From Pseudomonadota bacterium (GTDB taxonomy: Bacteria; Pseudomonadota; Gammaproteobacteria; Steroidobacterales; Steroidobacteraceae): DNA of 64,000 bases. Positions 34,959 through 43,633 of the stretch are shown piece after piece; the first letter of the stretch is position 1; the number at the start of each line of letters is the position of its first letter. The stretch is from the NCBI GenBank assembly GCA_025351005.1, contig JANXWS010000003.1, forward strand, positions 62,001 through 126,000, given 5' to 3'. A program made the translations under genes and the position numbers. A model generated the notes under the pieces. It worked only from the letters and a program-made list of their open reading frames with translations, did no database searches and had not been told where the DNA came from.

Positions 34959-35834
34959 TCAGGACTTCGCGGCGGGCTCGGCCAGTCCCGGACGGATCAG
35001 CCCCTCCTGCGCGGTGCTGGCGACCAGCCGGCCGTCGCGGGTGAAGATCGCGCCGCGGGCGAAGCCGCGCGCTCCCGAGGCGCTCGGGCTGTCGATCGCG
35101 TACAGGAGCCAGTCGTCGACGCGGAACGGCCGATGGAACCAGGTCGCGTGGTCGATGCTCGCCATCTGCAGGTTTATGAGCGAGCGCCCGTGCGGCTGCG
35201 TCGCGGTCTCGAGCAGGTTGTAGTCGGAGACGTAGGCCAGCAGGCAGCGGTGCAGCCGGTCGTCGTCACCGGGCACCTGGTCGACGGCCCGGAACCAGAC
35301 CTGGCGCTCCGGCGGCAGCGGCACGGGATTCAGGTAGTCGGGCATGCGCACCGGCCGGAACTCGAACGGCCGGCGATGCTGGAAGAACCGCCGGACCTTC
35401 TCCGGCAGGCTCGCCAGGATCTCCTCGCGGTACGAGTCGAAATCCCCAAGCGTCTCCGGTGCCGGCACGTCCGGCATCCGGGCGGCGTGTTCGAGGCCCG
35501 ACTCGCGCACCTGGAACGAGCAGGACATGTGGAAGATCTGCTCGCCGGCCTGGATCGCGACCACCCGGCGGCTGGAAAAGCTGTGACCGTCGCGGCTGCG
35601 GTCCACCTGGTAGACGATCGGGGCGTTGAAATCGCCGCGTCGCAGGAAGTAGGCATGCAGGGAGTGGCAGTCGCGGTCCTCGACGGTACGGTAGGCCGCG
35701 ACCAGCGCCTGCCCCAGCACCTGGCCGCCGAATACCTGCGCGCTGCCGATGTCCCGGCTCTCGCCGCGGAACAGGTTGACCTCGAGCGTCTCGAGCTCGA
35801 GCACCGCCAGCACGTCGGCAAGCCGTTGATCCAT
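34959..35834 (-). CDS. tesB: Acyl-CoA thioesterase II
   Basis: A 291-residue cytosolic double-hotdog thioesterase hydrolysing medium- and long-chain acyl-CoAs. Conserved features: LFRGESRDIGSAQVFGGQVLGQAL near the N-terminus, and the catalytic Asp in IDHATWFHRPFR, the Ser/Thr region SPSASGARGF, and the Gln in STAQEGLIR near the C-terminus. Length is standard (286-290). It is 36 bp downstream of the NADP reductase gene on the minus strand. Confidence 0.95.
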   Translation of the reverse strand: MDQRLADVLAVLELETLEVNLFRGESRDIGSAQVFGGQVLGQALVAAYRTVEDRDCHSLHAYFLRRGDFNAPIVYQVDRSRDGHSFSSRRVVAIQAGEQIFHMSCSFQVRESGLEHAARMPDVPAPETLGDFDSYREEILASLPEKVRRFFQHRRPFEFRPVRMPDYLNPVPLPPERQVWFRAVDQVPGDDDRLHRCLLAYVSDYNLLETATQPHGRSLINLQMASIDHATWFHRPFRVDDWLLYAIDSPSASGARGFARGAIFTRDGRLVASTAQEGLIRPGLAEPAAKS

Positions 35835-35870
35835 GCCTATCGATGGTAGCGCGGGCGCCGGGGCGTGCGC

Positions 35871-36920
35871 TCAGGAGACGCCGAGCCGCTTCTGCATGAT
35901 CGGGCTCGTCGTCGTGTACTGCAGGAACTGCTTCTTGTCGGGGTACAGCCAGGCCTGTACTCCGAACGCGGCGAGCGCGGCCTCGTGGAAGCCGGACAGG
36001 ATCAGCTTCTTCTTGCCCGGGTAGGTGTTGATGTCGCCGACCGCGAAGATGCCGGGCTCGCTGCTCTGGAACTTCTCGGTGTCGACGCGGATCGCCTTGC
36101 GGTCGATCCCGAGTCCCCAGCTGGCGATCGGCCCGAGCTTCGGATGCAGGCCGAAGAACGCGAGCACCTGCTCGCACTCGATGCGGGTCACGCTCCCGTC
36201 GGCGAGCTTGAGGTCGGCGCCGACGAGTCGCTCGCCGTCGACCTCGAGGCGCTGCACGACGCCCTCGTGCAGACCGATCTGGCCACCGGCCGCAAGCTCG
36301 CGCACGCGCGCCACCGACGCCGGCGCACCGCGGTACTCGGCGCGCCGGTGCACGAGCGTCAGCGACCCGGCGCGGCCGGCGAGGCTCATCGTCCAGTCGA
36401 GCGCCGAGTCGCCGCCGCCGAGGATCAGCAGCCGCCGGCCATACAGGTCCTCGGCGCGTCGCACCTTGTAGTGCACGGCCCGGCCCTCGAGCGCTTCGGC
36501 GCCCTCGGCGAGCAGCCGCCGCGGCTGGAAGGAGCCGACGCCGCCGGCAATGATCACGGCGCCGGCGTCGAAGCTCGTGCCCTGCGACGTGACCACCGCA
36601 AAGCGCCGCCCGTCGCCGATGCGCCGCACCTCGCTGACCTCCTCGCCGAGGTGCAGTTCGGCGCTGAACGGCCGGATTTGCGCGATCAGGCGGTCGACGA
36701 GCTCCTGCGCCCCGCACACCGGCAGCGCCGGGATGTCGTAGATCGGCTTGTCTGGGTAGAGCTCGGTGCACTGGCCGCCGGGCGCCTTGAGCGTGTCGAT
36801 CAGGTGCGCCTTGATCCCGAGCAGCCCGAGCTCGAACACCTGGAACAGGCCGCAGGGACCAGCACCGATGATGACGCTCTCGGTGACGATCGGGCCCTGC
36901 GGCGCGGCGCGTTCTGGCAC
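35871..36920 (-). CDS. Ferredoxin/flavodoxin-NADP+ reductase, thioredoxin-reductase-like
   Basis: A 349-residue FAD/NADPH flavoprotein of the TrxR-like FNR class. FAD-binding IGAGPCGLFQVFELG is at 18-32, NADPH-binding GGGDSALDW is near 170, and VFAVGDINTYPGKKKLILSG closes the FAD site. The CxxC redox pair of thioredoxin reductase is absent, as expected for this class. It passes electrons between NADPH and ferredoxin; the orphan 2Fe-2S ferredoxin at 1.3 kb is a possible but unproven partner. The ATG at 36920 precedes MPERAAPQGPIVTES. Confidence 0.9.
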   Translation of the reverse strand: MPERAAPQGPIVTESVIIGAGPCGLFQVFELGLLGIKAHLIDTLKAPGGQCTELYPDKPIYDIPALPVCGAQELVDRLIAQIRPFSAELHLGEEVSEVRRIGDGRRFAVVTSQGTSFDAGAVIIAGGVGSFQPRRLLAEGAEALEGRAVHYKVRRAEDLYGRRLLILGGGDSALDWTMSLAGRAGSLTLVHRRAEYRGAPASVARVRELAAGGQIGLHEGVVQRLEVDGERLVGADLKLADGSVTRIECEQVLAFFGLHPKLGPIASWGLGIDRKAIRVDTEKFQSSEPGIFAVGDINTYPGKKKLILSGFHEAALAAFGVQAWLYPDKKQFLQYTTTSPIMQKRLGVS

Positions 36921-37012
36921 GAGCGAGTCTCCGTGGCGGGCGGCCGTGACGGCCCGCGTGGATTTTACACGCGGCCACGACCCGGTGGCCCGTTCCGGGG
37001 CGATGCCGGTGT

Positions 37013-37018
37013 TAGGAT
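37013..37018 (+). promoter_or_regulatory. Possible -10 element for the GNAT-MATE operon
   Basis: TAGGAT in GTGTTAGGATTT is the only AT-rich -10-like word in the 227-bp divergent spacer after tttacac at 36964-36970. No clear -35. Confidence 0.35.
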
Positions 37019-37025
37019 TTCAGGG

Positions 37026-37151
37026 ATGTCGAGACCGCGCCGCAAGCCGCGAGATCCTGCACGCCGGCCCGGCCGGCCGGTGGCGCGGCGCGCGTCGGCG
37101 TCGCCGGGTTCGGGTGCGCGGCCGCCGCGTGGGTCCGGCGTGACGGCGTGA
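37026..37151 (+). CDS. Possible very small basic protein or coupling leader ORF
   Basis: An ATG at 37026 opens a 41-codon frame (MSRPRRKPRDPARRPGRPVA and onward) rich in Arg and Pro, ending in TGA that overlaps the GTG of the acetyltransferase by 4 bp. The same GTGA arrangement joins most real gene pairs in this window. There is no recognisable family and no strong ribosome site, so it could be a chance frame in GC-rich DNA. Confidence 0.3.
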   Translation: MSRPRRKPRDPARRPGRPVARRASASPGSGARPPRGSGVTA

Positions 37152-37690
37152 ACCTGCTGGCGCGGATCCGCGACCACGCCCGCTCGGGCCGGCTGCCCGA
37201 CGGCGTGCGGGTGTTCCTGCGGCCGCTGCGCGAGGCGGACCTGAGCCACGCGCAGGAGTACTTCGCGCGCCTGTCCGACGAGTCCCGCTACCTGCGTTTC
37301 CTGGTGGCGACGCCGGAGCTGACGCCGGAGACGCTCGCACAGCTGGTCGCCGCGATGCACGACGCACGGGCCGCGATCACGGTCGCGGTCGTCGACCACG
37401 GCCACCGCGAGGAGCTGATCGGCGGCGCCCGGGTCGTGCCGACGGAGCGCCATGGCACCTGCGAGTTCGCGATCTCGATCGTCGACGCGTGGCAGGCCCG
37501 CGGCGTCGGCACCGTACTGCTGCGCGAGGTCGTGCGGCTCGCGCGCCTGCTCCACTATCACCGGGTCGAGGGTACGGTGCTGTCGATCAATACGAAGATG
37601 CTGACGGTGGCGCGCCGGCTGCGATTCCGTCTGCACGCCGATCCGCGCAACGTTGCGGTCACGACCGTCTCACGCACGCTGCTGCCGTGA
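37148..37690 (+). CDS. GNAT family N-acetyltransferase
   Basis: A 180-residue acetyltransferase. Core motifs: VFLRPLREADLSHAQEYFARLS near residue 22, and the acetyl-CoA loop IVDAWQARGVGTVLLREVVRLAR near 115-140, followed by LSINTKMLTVARRLRF. It resembles the GNAT domain found at the C-terminus of protein acetyltransferase Pat and stand-alone relatives; the substrate is unknown. The GTG start at 37148 is taken. The stop overlaps the MATE gene start (GTGA). Confidence 0.85.
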   Translation: MNLLARIRDHARSGRLPDGVRVFLRPLREADLSHAQEYFARLSDESRYLRFLVATPELTPETLAQLVAAMHDARAAITVAVVDHGHREELIGGARVVPTERHGTCEFAISIVDAWQARGVGTVLLREVVRLARLLHYHRVEGTVLSINTKMLTVARRLRFRLHADPRNVAVTTVSRTLLP

Positions 37691-39096
37691 GCGCGGCAGC
37701 GGAGTACCCGGCGCAGCGACTCGACGCCGGCGGCCGCGCGCAGGTCGACTACCGCGCGATCTGGCGGCTCGCCGGCCCGCTGATGGCCAACAGCGCGATC
37801 CAGGCCGTCCTGAACCTCACCGACACCTGGTTCGTCAGCCGGCTGTCGACGACTGCGACCGCGGCGATGGCGGCGATCTATTGGGTCGTGCTCTGCACGA
37901 TCGTGCTGTTCGGCGGCATCGGCATGGCGACGCAGACGCTGGCGGCGCAGGCGCAGGGCGCGCGGCGCTACGCGCGCGCTTCGCAGGCGGCCTGGTCCGG
38001 TGTCTACGGCGCGCTGCTGTCGGTGCCGCTGTTCGTCGCCGTCGGCTTCCTGGGCCGGCCGCTGCTCGAGCTGCTGGCGGTCGATCCGGAGACGCAGCGC
38101 CTGGCGCTCGACTACTGGTGGCCGCGGCTGGTCGCCGGCGGGCCGCTCGGGCTCGTGATCTGGTCGCTGACCGGGTTCTTCAACGGCATCGGCCACTCGC
38201 GACTGACGCTCGCGGTCACCGCGCTGATGGCGCTCGCGAACGTGCCGTTCAACCAGCTGTTCATATTCGATCTCGGCCTCGGCATCGCAGGCTCGGCCTG
38301 GGGCACCGTGGCCGCCGAGGTGGTGGGTCTCGGCCTTGCGCTCGCGCTGTTCCTCGCGCCGCGTGCGCGGCGGCGGCACCGCTCGCACCTGACCTGGCGG
38401 CGACCGGCCATCTGGCGCCAGGTCGCTCTCGGCCTGCCGATGGGACTGAGCATCACGGCCGACCTGCTCGGCCTCGCGCTCTTCCAGCTGATGCTGGTCA
38501 GCGTCGGCACCGTCGCCGGTGCCACGACCCAGATCGTCATGATGCTGACCTCGCTCTGCTACCTGCCGGGGATCGGCATCGCGATGGCCGGCACGACGCT
38601 CGTCGGCCAGTCGATCGGCGCCGGCCATCGCGACTGGGCGCGGCGTGTCGGCAACGCGATCATCCGCCTGGCGATGGTATTCATGGGAGCGGTCGGGCTC
38701 GTGCTCGGCCTCGGCCACCGCTGGCTGCTGCCGCTGTTCGTCAATGCCGCCGACCCGCATGCGGCCGAGGTGATCGCGCTCGGAGCGCCACTCCTGTGGA
38801 TGGCCGCCTGCTACCAGCTGTTCGACGGCCTCAACCTCGGTGCCAGCTTCTGCCTGCGAGGCGCGGGCGACGTGCGCGTGCCGGTCCTCATCGTCGGTTT
38901 CCTGTCGTGGGGACTGTGGGTGCCGCTGACCCACGTCGTGACGTTCGCGCCCGGCGCCGGCTGGGTGCACTTTCTGCCACAGCTCGGCTACGGCGCCGTC
39001 GGCGGCTGGGCGGTGTCGGTCGGCTACGTCGTGGCGCTCGGCACGTCGCTGTGGCTGCGCTGGCAGTCCGGCGCGTGGCGGCGGATGCGGCTCTAG
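37687..39096 (+). CDS. MATE family multidrug/toxin efflux transporter
   Basis: A 469-residue inner-membrane antiporter with 12 predicted segments. Typical MATE features: WRLAGPLMANSAIQAVLNLTDTWFVSRLS near the N-terminus, YWWPRLVAGGPLGLVIWSLTGFFNGIG, GLPMGLSITADLLGLALF at the second-half start, and GRSIGAG-type loop (VGQSIGAGHRDWARR). It exports cationic compounds using Na+ or H+. The GTG start at 37687 gives a sensible N-terminus and overlaps the acetyltransferase stop, so the two are co-expressed. Confidence 0.9.
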   Translation: MSAAAEYPAQRLDAGGRAQVDYRAIWRLAGPLMANSAIQAVLNLTDTWFVSRLSTTATAAMAAIYWVVLCTIVLFGGIGMATQTLAAQAQGARRYARASQAAWSGVYGALLSVPLFVAVGFLGRPLLELLAVDPETQRLALDYWWPRLVAGGPLGLVIWSLTGFFNGIGHSRLTLAVTALMALANVPFNQLFIFDLGLGIAGSAWGTVAAEVVGLGLALALFLAPRARRRHRSHLTWRRPAIWRQVALGLPMGLSITADLLGLALFQLMLVSVGTVAGATTQIVMMLTSLCYLPGIGIAMAGTTLVGQSIGAGHRDWARRVGNAIIRLAMVFMGAVGLVLGLGHRWLLPLFVNAADPHAAEVIALGAPLLWMAACYQLFDGLNLGASFCLRGAGDVRVPVLIVGFLSWGLWVPLTHVVTFAPGAGWVHFLPQLGYGAVGGWAVSVGYVVALGTSLWLRWQSGAWRRMRL

Positions 39097-39203
39097 AGGT
39101 CCCGCGCCGCTTCCCTTGCGGTGCCGGCGCCCGGTGTGGTGACATTGCCACAACAGGCTCGACGAAGGGCCGGATCCCGCCAGGCCCGCCGCGAGGTTCC
39201 ACC

Positions 39204-41650
39204 GTGAGCAAGCCGTCCCGTCGCGTCCGCCGCAGCAATACGCTCGGCATCCGGCCCCTCTACTTTCTGACGTCGGCGCTGCTCGCCGGCACCGTGCCGG
39301 TGAGGGCTCAGCAGGCGCCGGCACCCGGCAACGTGCTCGAGGAGGTCATCGTCACCTCGCAGAAGCGCGAGGAGAACCTGCAGGCGGTTCCGATCAGCAT
39401 CCAGGCCTTGGACACCAAGAAACTGAGCGAGCTGCAGGTCTCGAGTTTCGACGACTACGCCAGGTACCTGCCGAGCCTGTCGGTGCAGAGCTACGGACCG
39501 GGCTACGCACAGCTGTACGTCCGCGGCGTGACCAACGGCGGCGACGGACTCAAGGTCGGCTCGCAGCCGCTCGTTGGCGTCTACCTCGACGAGATGCCGG
39601 TGACGACGATCGCCAACAACCTCGACGTGCACATCTACGACGTCGCGCGCGTCGAGGCGCTGTCCGGGCCGCAGGGCACGCTGTTCGGCGCGAGCTCGAT
39701 GGCCGGCACACTGCGCATCATCACCAACAAGCCGGACCCCTCGAAGTTCGACGCGGGCTACGATCTGACCGCCAACAAGTTCACTGCGGGCGCCGGCGGC
39801 GGCAAGGTCGAAGGCTTCGTCAACCTGCCGATCGCGGAGCATGCCGCGGTCCGGCTGGTCGGCTGGGGTGAGCGTGACGGCGGCTACATCAACAACGTCG
39901 CGGCCCCGGCCGGGCTCACCTACCCGACCTCCGGCACCCCGCGCACAAACGCGGGCCTGGTCGAGAAGAACTACAACTGGGTCAACACAGTGGGTGGCCG
40001 CGGCGCGCTCAAGCTCGACCTCAACGACAGCTGGACCGTGACGCCGACGCTCGAGACCCAGCACCAGAAGGCGAACGGACAGTTCGCGACGACGCCCTAC
40101 GGCGCGACGGTCAGCGGCACGTACACCGCCACGGTGCCCGGCTCGGGCGACCTCAATATCTCGCGCTACTACCCGGAGTATTCGGACGACACCTGGTGGC
40201 AGGCGACGCTGACCGTGCAGGGCAGGATCGGCGACTTCGACGTGATCTACGCCGGCGGCTACCTGAACCGCGACCGGGCCGACATCGCCGACTATACCGA
40301 TTACTATTCTTCTACGACGTCTCCTCCGGGCGTGGAGCGTACTTCCTCGACAACGCGGGCAACCTGGTCAACCCGGCGCAGACCACGGTCTCGCGCAACC
40401 TGTTCAAGAAGCAGTCGCACGAGTTCAGGATCTCGTCGCCGAAGGAGTGGCGGCTGCGATTCGTCGCCGGCGCCTTCCTGCAGCGGCAGGGCAATGACAC
40501 GCGCGATGAGTACCGGGTGCAGAACCTGTCGGACGCCGCCCACACGCTGGCCGGTTACGCCGGTTCGCTCGACGGCGAGCCGGGCGTGCTGTACCTGAAT
40601 TCGCAGCTGCGCACCGACCGCGACTCGGCGCTGTTCACGGACCTGTCGTTCGACCTGACCGAGCGGCTGACGCTGACCGGTGGCATACGCGCCTTTCACT
40701 ACGACAACACCGTGTACGGGTTCTTCGGCTTCGGCACCAGCGGCTATTCGCCGAACGGCGAGCTGCAGTGCTTCGTGCCGCCGACCACTCCGCCGAACCC
40801 GGAGCGGCCGTGCACCAACATCGACTACCGCGCGACCAAGACGGGCGCCACTCACCGCATCAATCTCACCTTCAAGTTCGACCCGGACCGCATGGTCTAC
40901 ACGACCTGGTCGACGGGCTTCCGGCCAGGCGGCGTCAATCGGCTCCAGTCGCTGCCGCCGTATACGCCCGACTACCTCACGAACTTCGAGCTCGGCTGGA
41001 AGACCACGTGGTTCGAGCACCGTCTGCGCTGGAATGGCGCCTTGTTCTTCGAGCGCTGGAAGGACGCGCAATACGGCATCTCGGGACCGAATGGCATCAC
41101 GGAGATCGTCAATGCCGGGCGCTCCGAGATCCGCGGCGTCGAGTCCGACGTGCAGTGGCGCGCCACCGACGGGCTGACGCTGTCGGCATCGGCCACGTTC
41201 CTGAACGCCAAGCTGACGTCCAACGCCTGCAGCCTGTACAGCGCGGATTTCTCGTGCAGCGAGCCCGGCAATTCGATCCTGGCGCCCGCCGGCACGCGCC
41301 TGCCCGTCTCGTCGAAGGTCAAGGGCAACGCGATTGCCCGCTACGAGTGGACCGGCGGGCCCCTCAGTGCGCACCTGCAGGTCGCGGGCGTCTACCAGAG
41401 CAACGTGGTTCCCAGTCTCACGCTCAGCGACCTGACCGTCGAGGGCACGCAGCCGGCCTACGCGAGCTTCGACGTTGCCGGCGGCATTTCGCACGACCGC
41501 TGGACCGCGGAACTCTTCGTCGAGAATGTCGCCGACAAGCGCGGCGAGGCTTTCCGCTACACGTCGTGCGTCGTGTCGACGTGCCAGCTGATCAACGTGA
41601 TACCGATCCGGCCGCGGATGGTCGGCATCTCCTTCGGCCAGAGGTTCTGA
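39204..41650 (+). pseudogene. TonB-dependent receptor interrupted by a single frameshift
   Basis: An outer-membrane 22-stranded barrel receptor of the large Sphingomonad/Steroidobacter-type family (FecA/CirA-like; substrate unknown). The first part (GTG at 39204 to about 40310) has a signal peptide ending VRAQQ, the TonB-box region EEVIVTSQKREENLQAVPIS and the plug (RVEALSGPQGTLFGASSMAG). The rest, in the +2-shifted frame to 41650, has barrel strands and ends in ISFGQRF with a terminal Phe. The frames join at tactattcttctacgac (40303-40319): inserting one T restores YYFFYDVSSG and a total of 815 residues, a normal length. Either one T was lost or this is a sequence error; both halves look fully conserved, so decay would be recent. 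Confidence 0.85.
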
Positions 41651-41676
41651 GAGGCGGTGCCGGGCGCCCGCCGCGG

Positions 41677-42666
41677 CTACAGGTCGCGGACGACGCGAAA
41701 GCCGAGATCCGATTGCCTGAGCCCCTGCGGCTCGGCGCCGCGCGCCGCGGCGCGGCTCCGCGCCGGGCGCGTCGCCCACGAGCCGCCGCGCACGCCGCGC
41801 AGCTCGCAGCCGCCGGCCCATTCCCACGCGCGGCCATCGAGCGGCCGGCCGGCGTAGCTCGACGTGTAACAGTCCTGCAGCCACTCGCGCGCGTTGCCGA
41901 TGACGTCGTACAGGTCGAACGCGTTCGGCCGGTAGCTGCCGACCGGCGCCGTATACGTGTGCCCGTCGCTGCAGCGGGCGTTAGGGTATGGAAAGTGCAG
42001 GTCGGCGACCGCGGAGGCGTCGTAGACGTTGGCGTAATCGCAGGCGACCGACAGCAGCGTGTCCTCGTCCGAATCGCGATCGCCGAAGTAGCGCGGCGTC
42101 GCGGTGCCGCCGCGCGCCGCATACTCCCATTCGGTCTCGGACGGCAGGCGATAGAGCTTGCCGGTCGTGCGCGTCAGCCACGTCGTGTAGGCGCTCGCAT
42201 CGTCCCAGCTCAGGCAGACGACGGGCTCGCTGTCGGCCTGCGGGCCGTTGAAGCCCGGATCCTTCCAGCTGCGGTCGGCCGCGCGCACCCAGGTGCCGCC
42301 GCTCACGACCCGGCAGTCGCCACCCGCGGCGTACTGTGTCGCCGCGACGAAGGCGCGGAACTCGCCGACCGTGATCTCGTACTTGCCGATCGCGAACGGG
42401 CGCGAGATCGTGACCGGAATCGCCGGCGTCTCGCCGCGCTCGGGCTGCGCTTCGCCGCTGTCGGCACCGCTGCCGAGCAGAAAGGTACCGGCCGGCACCA
42501 CCACCATCTCGGGGCAGGTCGCGCAGTCGCGGAACGCACCGACGCTGGCCGGCGCCGCCATGAGGTTGCTGCCGGCCGCCGCAGCCGCGGCAGGCGCCTT
42601 CGGCGGCGGCTGCGCGTGCGCCGCGAGCGCAATGAGGCAGGCCAGCGGCGCGAGCGTCACGCGCAT
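41677..42666 (-). CDS. Secreted SUMF1/FGE-fold protein, copy 2
   Basis: A 329-residue protein with a Sec signal peptide (cleavage after LIALAAHA) and a formylglycine-generating-enzyme-sulfatase domain (about 45-328): MVVVPAGTFLLGS, KYEITVGEFRAFV, PVVCLSWDDASAYTTWL, RLPSETEWEYAARGG, YDVIGNAREWLQDC, LRGVRGGSWATRP. The reactive cysteines that follow RGGSW in true FGE are missing, so it is not a sulfatase activator; relatives include PvdO and EgtB-like enzymes, and many have no known role. The mature N-terminus begins with FRDCATCPEM, shared with the neighbouring paralogue. It lies 1 bp past that gene's stop on the minus strand. Confidence 0.85.
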   Translation of the reverse strand: MRVTLAPLACLIALAAHAQPPPKAPAAAAAAGSNLMAAPASVGAFRDCATCPEMVVVPAGTFLLGSGADSGEAQPERGETPAIPVTISRPFAIGKYEITVGEFRAFVAATQYAAGGDCRVVSGGTWVRAADRSWKDPGFNGPQADSEPVVCLSWDDASAYTTWLTRTTGKLYRLPSETEWEYAARGGTATPRYFGDRDSDEDTLLSVACDYANVYDASAVADLHFPYPNARCSDGHTYTAPVGSYRPNAFDLYDVIGNAREWLQDCYTSSYAGRPLDGRAWEWAGGCELRGVRGGSWATRPARSRAAARGAEPQGLRQSDLGFRVVRDL

Positions 42667-42667
42667 G

Positions 42668-43633
42668 TCAGCGGCCCTCCGGCCGGAGGTCGAGATCGAG
42701 AGCGACGCGCAGGCCGATCGTGTCGGCGCGCATATTGACCTCGGCCGCCTCGCGGTATGCGCTGCGGGCGCGCTCGGGCGGCGCCGCCCAGCTGCCGCCG
42801 CGCAGCACGCGTTTCGCGCAGCCGCCCGCCCACACCCAGGCGTGGCCGTCGCGCGGCCGGCCGACGTAGCTGTCGGTGTAGCAGTCCTCGACCCACTCGG
42901 CGACGTTGCCGATCATGTCGTAAAGGCCGTAGGCGTTCGCGCGCAACGCGCCGACCGGCGCCACGTCCGGGTACTTGTCGCGACACGGCACCGGCTCCCA
43001 GCCGAAGGCAAGCGTCTCGCGCGCCGACAGGTCGTAGAGGTTGGCAAACTCGCAGGCATCGGCGGGCTGGTCACCCCACGGCCAGCGCGTCGCGCTGCCG
43101 GCACGCGCGGCGTACTCCCACTCCGCCTCGGACGGCAGCCGGTATGGCTTGCCGGTACGGTGCGCGAGCCACTGCACGTAGGCCTTGGCATCGCTCCAGC
43201 TGACGCAGGCCACGGGATGGTCGTCCTTCGGCTCGCGCGGACGACCGGGATTGTCGGGTCCGCGACCGCGATCGGCGTTGAAGCGGTTGAGCGCGTCGTC
43301 CCAGGTTATGCACGGGCCGTGTGCGTCATAGCCCGAATCGGCGACGAACGCGCGATACTCGCGGCGCGTGACCTCGACGCGGCCGAGCGCGAACGGCTTC
43401 GCGATCCGCACGATCACCGCCTGCGCCTCGGCGCGCGCGCCGGCCGCGGCCGGGTCCGCGGTCGGCGTGCCCATCACGAACGTGCCGGCCGGCACGCGCA
43501 CCATCTCCGGGCAGTCGGCGCAGTCGCGAAACGGCGCGGCCGGGTCGGCGGCGCGCGCGAGCGGCGCGGCGAGCGTCGCGAGGACGAGCGCGAGACCGAA
43601 GCGACCGACCGTTGTCGCCGGCACTTCAGCCAC
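42668..43633 (-). CDS. Secreted SUMF1/FGE-fold protein, copy 1
   Basis: A 321-residue paralogue of the next gene, with a signal peptide ending APLARA and the motifs FRDCADCPEM, MVRVPAGTFVMGTP, RVEVTRREYRAFV, PVACVSWSDAKAYVQWL, RLPSEAEWEYAARAG, YDMIGNVAEWVEDC and LRGGSWAAPPERARSAYR. Again no Cys follows RGGSW. Start choice: GTG at 43633 overlaps the end of the Deg-family protease gene by 8 bp and leads into a good signal sequence; an earlier ATG at 43669 would overlap it by 44 bp. The operon order protease, SUMF1, SUMF1 suggests a periplasmic function. Confidence 0.83.
   Translation of the reverse strand: MAEVPATTVGRFGLALVLATLAAPLARAADPAAPFRDCADCPEMVRVPAGTFVMGTPTADPAAAGARAEAQAVIVRIAKPFALGRVEVTRREYRAFVADSGYDAHGPCITWDDALNRFNADRGRGPDNPGRPREPKDDHPVACVSWSDAKAYVQWLAHRTGKPYRLPSEAEWEYAARAGSATRWPWGDQPADACEFANLYDLSARETLAFGWEPVPCRDKYPDVAPVGALRANAYGLYDMIGNVAEWVEDCYTDSYVGRPRDGHAWVWAGGCAKRVLRGGSWAAPPERARSAYREAAEVNMRADTIGLRVALDLDLRPEGR

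Noticed and set aside
39204-40310. Two separate genes on either side of the receptor frameshift
   Set aside because: Plug and barrel halves are consecutive parts of one family protein, and a one-base correction restores normal length, so one broken gene is the simpler reading.
41677-43633. Sulfatase-activating (formylglycine-generating) enzymes
   Set aside because: The reactive cysteines after RGGSW are missing and no sulfatase gene is present, so only the fold is assigned.
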